10,381 nt of DNA from Candidatus Aminicenantota bacterium (lineage in GTDB: Bacteria; Acidobacteriota; Aminicenantia; Aminicenantales; Saccharicenantaceae). The stretch covers positions 1 through 10,381 of the forward strand of contig DSDX01000031.1 of the NCBI GenBank assembly GCA_011048485.1, written 5' to 3'. Below are positions 6,989 through 10,381 of the stretch, piece by piece (the first letter of the stretch is position 1; each line of letters starts with the position of its first letter). Under the pieces are notes generated by a model. That model was not told where the DNA came from and searched no databases. It saw only the letters and a program-made list of their open reading frames with translations. The position numbers were made by a program, and so were the translations under genes.

Positions 6989-6994
6989 TAGAAT
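6989..6994 (+). promoter_or_regulatory. -10-like element immediately upstream of efp
   Basis: TAGAAT, inside TATGGTAGAAT, ends 8 nt before the efp ATG. Transcription would then start about 2 nt before the start codon, giving a nearly leaderless mRNA. If TATGGT (6984-6989) is used instead, the leader is about 7 nt. No convincing -35 box is visible at the right spacing, so the call rests on the -10 motif and its position. Confidence 0.4.
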
Positions 6995-7002
6995 AGGCCG
7001 CA

Positions 7003-7569
7003 ATGATCGACGCGACCCAGATCCGCAAAGGCATGATCATCGTCAAGGACGGCGCCCTCTGGCGGGTCATGGAGATGCAGCTCATCACCCCCGGCCGCTG
7101 GAAGGCCATGGTCCAGACGAAGCTGCGCAATATCCAGAACGGCTCCCAGACCGAGCACCGGTTCCGCTCCGAGGAGCGCCTCGAGCAGGCCCGCCTCGAC
7201 GAGATCGAGATGGAGTTCCTCTACGAGCAGGACGGCGAGCACGTCTTCATGAACCTCGAGAACTACGAACAGTTCACCCTGACCGCCGAGGCCATCGGCG
7301 ACGCCGTCAAGTACCTCAAGCCGAACACGGTCATCGTCGTCGAGATGTTCGAGGGCAAGCCCGTCGGCATCAACCTCCCTCAGACGATCGAGCTCGAAGT
7401 CACGAGCACCGAGCCCCGTCTTCCCGGCGCGACCAAGACGGCCCTCACCAAGCCGGCCGTCCTGGAGACCGGAGCGGTGGTCCAGGTGCCGGAGTTCATC
7501 AAGGAAGGGGACGTCATCCGCGTCGATACGCGGGACGACAAGTACCTCGAGCGGGCCAAGGCGAGATAG
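7003..7569 (+). CDS. efp: Elongation factor P
   Basis: A 188-residue protein, the normal EF-P length, with all three domains: the KOW-like N-terminal domain (about 1-62), the first OB domain (about 65-128) and the C-terminal OB domain (about 130-188, ending GDVIRVDTRDDKYLERA). EF-P binds ribosomes stalled at consecutive prolines, between the P and E sites, and promotes peptide bond formation. The tip of the N-terminal loop reads TPGRWKAMVQTKLRN, placing Arg32 where E. coli EF-P has the beta-lysylated Lys34. Arg at this position is rhamnosylated by EarP in some bacteria; no modification gene is in the window, and Lys34 lies two residues further on. The only ribosome-binding hint is AGG at 6995-6997, which may not be transcribed. 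The gene is monocistronic and ends 7 nt from the convergent propeller gene. Confidence 0.97.
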   Translation: MIDATQIRKGMIIVKDGALWRVMEMQLITPGRWKAMVQTKLRNIQNGSQTEHRFRSEERLEQARLDEIEMEFLYEQDGEHVFMNLENYEQFTLTAEAIGDAVKYLKPNTVIVVEMFEGKPVGINLPQTIELEVTSTEPRLPGATKTALTKPAVLETGAVVQVPEFIKEGDVIRVDTRDDKYLERAKAR

Positions 7570-7594
7570 CCCGGCCTCAGAAGTCCTTCCGGGC
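7569..7594. terminator. Stem-loop at the efp/propeller convergent junction (weak candidate)
   Basis: GCCCGG (7569-7574) and CCGGGC (7589-7594) can form a 6-bp stem around a 14-nt loop that spans both stop-codon regions. Neither strand has a U-tract after it, so if it ends transcription it is not a standard intrinsic terminator. Its position between the two gene ends is the main support. Confidence 0.25.
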
Positions 7595-9772
7595 CACCCC
7601 CACGTTCCCATAGCTGTCCCGCACCCTCACCGCGACCCTGTTCTCCGCCCCGGGCGGGAGTTTCAACGAGAACTTGAAGGATTCGCTCCGGGAGTCGGCG
7701 ATGCCGTCGACCGGGAAGACGACCCGCCAGTCGCCCGGGCGGACCAGCACCTTGACCTCCTCGATGTAGGAGTAGGCGTCCTCGGCCTGGAAGGCGACCT
7801 CGAGCGAGGCGCCGTCCCTCATCGCCGTCAGGCCTTTGACGACGGGCAGGGAGTTGTCGATGACCAGGGGCGGGCTGGTCTTCGAGGCCGCGAGTTCGAG
7901 CCCTACGGGGTTGGAGGGGGCGTCGGAGGCCGTGAGCCTGATGAAATAGGTCCCGTCCGGGTAGGCGAGCGTGTCGAAGGCGTAAGTCGTCTCCGTCCAG
8001 GCCTGCTCGAGGACTTGCCATCTCGTCTCGCCCTCTTCCCGGATGGACAGCGCGTACTCGAGACCGTCCCCGTTCTCGTCGGCCGCGTCCCAGACGACCG
8101 TCTGGAACCCCTTGCGCTCGGCCTTGCGGGCCGGCAGGCTGAGTCGGGCCTGGTCCTTCTTGACCGGGTCCTCCGCCAGATGTCGCTCGACGCCGAGGAT
8201 GACATCGTCCTGCTCGGGAAGCTTCAGATAGACCTCGTTGGGCCCCAGGAGCTCGAGCCGCGTCACCGCGGGGGCGACGTTGGTCTGGAGATAGAACACG
8301 GTCAGCCTGTTGAAGACGGGCGAGGCCCGCCCGGACTGGGTCCGGAGGATGACCTTGACCTGAAGGAAGCGGGCCTTCGGACTGACGACCTGCTCTTCGG
8401 TCCGGCCGTAGAAAGGCGACCAGTCCGTCCAGGTCGCGTTGGGCTCCGCCGTGTTGCCGCTGCGGCTCTGGAGCTGGACCGAGGCCCCAGCGGCCGTCGA
8501 TGCGTCCCAGACGATGCGCCCCCACGAGGCCGGCGTCCGGGCGTCGAGGACCGGGCTGACGTATTCCCCGGAGAACCGCTGTTCGGCGAGCAGCAACCCG
8601 AAATAACAGGGGTTGTTCGACAGGACATAGACCTTGGAGTCGAGGGGAACGAGCTCATAGACCTGCTCGGAACTCTGCTGAAGGAGCAGGGCCACCCGCT
8701 CCTCCCTGTCCACGGCATAGATGCGGCCCTTGCCCCCGGTCCCGAAGAGGACCTTTTTCTCGCTTTCCCTCCAGAGAAGCGAATAGATCATTTCGTCGTC
8801 CGAGCTCCAAAGGCGCTTGGCCAGGCCGTCCGGAGTGACGCGATAGAGCGCCCCGCCGTTGCGGGCCGCGGTCCCCGGGGAGGTCTCGGCCGCCGGCGCG
8901 GCGGCGGGTCGGCTTCCGCCCGTCGATATGCCGGAGGCGCTGACCGTCATGACGACCTCGGCGCCGAGACGTACGGGTTCCTGGCTCTCTTCGCCCTCGT
9001 CGGTCTTCCGCGTCCGCGTCGGCGTCCCTGAGGCCGCGGCGTAGATCAGGCCCTCGCTGTCGAGGGCCAGGCTCCTGACCTCCTCGTAGGGCGTCTCGAA
9101 CAGGACCGAGGCGCGCCCGCCGGCCGTCAGCCTGTAGACGATCCCGTTGCCGCCGCTCCCCGCGACGACATCGCCCCGGGGCGTCCGTTCCAGGCAGAGG
9201 ACGTGGTTCTCCGTGGCCTTGAAGAACATCTGCCCGTTGCCGAGCGCGGAGATCCTGTAGATGCCGCCGCTCTCGCCGACGGCCGCCCACATCTCGTCCT
9301 CGGCGAGGAACAGGAGGTCCCAGATATACTTCTCGGCCGGATTGAAGAACTCCTCGCTCTTCCCCTGGCCGGTGATCTTGTAGATCTTCCCGTTCGGGGA
9401 GGTGGCCGCATAAAGGACCCCTTTGCGGTCCTGGGCCAGGGCCGTCACGTCCATCTCCGTGGCCTGGAACCAGAGCTCCGACTGCCCGTCCTTGGCGATG
9501 CGATAGACCTTGCCGCCATGGCCGGTGCCGAGGAAGGTCACCCCGTCGGCCGTCGCCAGGGCCGAGAGATAGAACTCCTCCTGGGGCGCGGGGATCTTTT
9601 CCTCCTTGGGGGCCAGGGCGAGCGTCCCGTCGTAGGAGACGGAGACCCCGTCGAACTTGCCCCTCAGGTAATCGTCGCGCGTCCGCAACTCCCATTTCCT
9701 GGGGACGACGGCTTGGAGGGACGCGGCCAGGACGAGAAGGCCGCACACGGCGGGCAAGACGGCTTTGCGCAT
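7577..9772 (-). CDS. Secreted beta-propeller protein with C-terminal beta-sandwich domains
   Basis: A 731-residue protein of unknown function. A signal peptide (MRKAVLPAVCGLLVLAASLQA, cleavage near residue 21) sends it to the periplasm or outside. Blade-closing motifs of the form G-x-V/I/L-Y-R/K recur near 88 (GGKVYRI), 130 (GKIYKI), 171 (GGIYRI), 212 (GIVYRL), 309 (GALYRV) and 351 (GRIYAV). Spacing is 41-42 residues except for 97 between the fourth and fifth, where about 55 extra residues (about 250-305), rich in Ala, Gly, Ser, Thr and Glu, are inserted. A further degenerate blade lies near 380-395. Residues 400-495 resemble a discoidin-like beta-sandwich (EYVSPVLDARTPASWGRIVW). Residues 500-731 look like one or two fibronectin III-like domains. 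No catalytic motif is visible, so it is probably a binding or scaffold protein. The start is set by AGGAG 6 nt upstream. It sits 9 nt after the SpoIVB/S55-like gene, apparently in the same transcript. Confidence 0.8.
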   Translation of the reverse strand: MRKAVLPAVCGLLVLAASLQAVVPRKWELRTRDDYLRGKFDGVSVSYDGTLALAPKEEKIPAPQEEFYLSALATADGVTFLGTGHGGKVYRIAKDGQSELWFQATEMDVTALAQDRKGVLYAATSPNGKIYKITGQGKSEEFFNPAEKYIWDLLFLAEDEMWAAVGESGGIYRISALGNGQMFFKATENHVLCLERTPRGDVVAGSGGNGIVYRLTAGGRASVLFETPYEEVRSLALDSEGLIYAAASGTPTRTRKTDEGEESQEPVRLGAEVVMTVSASGISTGGSRPAAAPAAETSPGTAARNGGALYRVTPDGLAKRLWSSDDEMIYSLLWRESEKKVLFGTGGKGRIYAVDREERVALLLQQSSEQVYELVPLDSKVYVLSNNPCYFGLLLAEQRFSGEYVSPVLDARTPASWGRIVWDASTAAGASVQLQSRSGNTAEPNATWTDWSPFYGRTEEQVVSPKARFLQVKVILRTQSGRASPVFNRLTVFYLQTNVAPAVTRLELLGPNEVYLKLPEQDDVILGVERHLAEDPVKKDQARLSLPARKAERKGFQTVVWDAADENGDGLEYALSIREEGETRWQVLEQAWTETTYAFDTLAYPDGTYFIRLTASDAPSNPVGLELAASKTSPPLVIDNSLPVVKGLTAMRDGASLEVAFQAEDAYSYIEEVKVLVRPGDWRVVFPVDGIADSRSESFKFSLKLPPGAENRVAVRVRDSYGNVGVARKDF

Positions 9773-9778
9773 GGGAAG

Positions 9779-9783
9779 CTCCT
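9779..9783 (-). promoter_or_regulatory. Shine-Dalgarno site of the propeller gene
   Basis: AGGAG on the minus strand, 6 nt before the ATG at 9772. It overlaps the TAG stop of the upstream gene (TAGGAG), the same arrangement as before alaX, and points to translational coupling of the two genes. Confidence 0.7.
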
Positions 9784-10381
9784 AGTTCCTGATGCGGACG
9801 GGTATGGTCGCCCCGCCCCTGAACACGTATGGGATGGCGAGCTGGTACTCGCTCAGGGTGGATCTTGTGATCTCCGTCGGTCCCGCGGCCGAGGCCCGGG
9901 GCGAGGCGAACATGGTCTTCAGCGTCGGCGGCAGGTTGGGCAGCTCTTCCCCCTTGAGGAACAGCCCCGGCTTGGAGGCCATGACCCGGAAATAGATCCT
10001 GTTGTTCTTGCGCAGGCTGCTGAGAAGGCGGACGAGCTGGTCGAGGGACCGGGGCACGAACTCCTGGATGCGGTACTGGGCCCGCTCGATCATCTGCATG
10101 GACGCGGCATCGCCGACGAGGAGCTGGAACTCGCTGCCCGCGGGCAGCGCGGGCGCGATGACGGTGACCTCCTCCTTCCGGCTCTCCTCCTTCTGGGTCC
10201 GGTAGAAGACCTGGAGGCGGATGGCCTCCCCCGGTGATACCACATACTTGTCGAGCAGGACCTTCTCGAGGGTGGCCAGGCGGCTCTCCTCGATGGCCCG
10301 GACGTTGAGATCGATGCGATAGATGCCGACATCCTCGAACTCGTTGTTCAGCAGGTAGTGGACGGCGGCGGCCAGGAGCCC
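9782..10381 (-). CDS. SpoIVB/peptidase S55-like protein, C-terminal part
   Basis: An open frame of 199 codons enters from the right edge with no convincing start; the GTG at 10243 is internal because the frame and protein-like sequence (VHYLLNNEFEDVGIYRIDLN) continue to the edge. The C-terminal part includes SPGEAIRLQVFYRTQKEE, then FVPRSLDQLVRLLSSLRKNN, GLFLKGEELPNLPPTL, and a final Ile-Pro-Val-Arg strand. This resembles the tail that follows the SpoIVB (S55) domain in large Acidobacteriota-type proteins, as I recall that family. The protease-like domain itself, and any signal peptide, would be outside the window, so this call rests on the tail alone. The tail looks like a beta-rich binding module. 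It is co-oriented with the propeller gene, 9 nt apart, which suggests a functional pair. A different exported beta-sandwich protein remains possible. Confidence 0.6.
   Translation of the reverse strand, partial: GLLAAAVHYLLNNEFEDVGIYRIDLNVRAIEESRLATLEKVLLDKYVVSPGEAIRLQVFYRTQKEESRKEEVTVIAPALPAGSEFQLLVGDAASMQMIERAQYRIQEFVPRSLDQLVRLLSSLRKNNRIYFRVMASKPGLFLKGEELPNLPPTLKTMFASPRASAAGPTEITRSTLSEYQLAIPYVFRGGATIPVRIRN

Noticed and set aside
1..10381. Search for tRNA or rRNA genes, CRISPR repeats, insertion sequences, attachment sites or a defence system.
   Set aside because: No cloverleaf-like segment, evenly spaced repeat, terminal inverted repeat, transposase or defence motif was seen by eye. A covariance-model or repeat-finder run would be needed to exclude degenerate examples.

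Overview
The window is strongly GC-rich, tightly packed bacterial DNA. Its gene set fits a Gram-negative bacterium of the Acidobacteriota/Aminicenantes type. It has a large secreted S9 peptidase, a lipoprotein amidohydrolase, RNase HIII, a DUF401 carrier, and a SpoIVB/S55-like protein paired with a secreted beta-propeller protein. The lineage is inferred from family recognition and was not tested. I see no mobile element, CRISPR array, tRNA or rRNA.

Layout, left to right. (1) A leftward unit runs off the left edge: a possible 28-residue ORF, then the first 43 codons of an AlaX-type alanyl-tRNA editing protein. (2) A divergent promoter region (about 228-428) separates it from a rightward 938-residue exported S9 (prolyl oligopeptidase family) peptidase. 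(3) The peptidase meets, tail to tail with a 4-nt gap, a compact leftward operon. In transcription order this is a YtcJ-like amidohydrolase lipoprotein, RNase HIII and a DUF401 membrane carrier, with junctions of -1 and about +1 nt. (4) A second divergent promoter region (6832-7002) separates that operon from rightward efp (elongation factor P). (5) efp converges, with a 7-nt gap, on a leftward pair: the C-terminal part of a SpoIVB/S55-like protein entering from the right edge, followed 9 nt later by a secreted beta-propeller/beta-sandwich protein.

How the genes fit together. Two themes are visible. The first is the envelope and periplasm: the peptidase, the amidohydrolase lipoprotein, the carrier and the S55-propeller pair. 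Peptides or amides could be cut outside the inner membrane and the products imported, but this is inference from context. The second is translation fidelity and nucleic-acid upkeep: AlaX clears misacylated tRNA-Ala, EF-P rescues ribosomes stalled at polyproline, and RNase HIII removes RNA from RNA:DNA hybrids.

The points most worth a second look are the possibly leaderless 28-residue ORF ahead of alaX, EF-P with Arg at the tip position that is normally modified, an RNase HIII lacking room for the usual N-terminal substrate-binding domain, and a long low-complexity insertion in one propeller blade. I found no clear, wholly undescribed multi-gene system.
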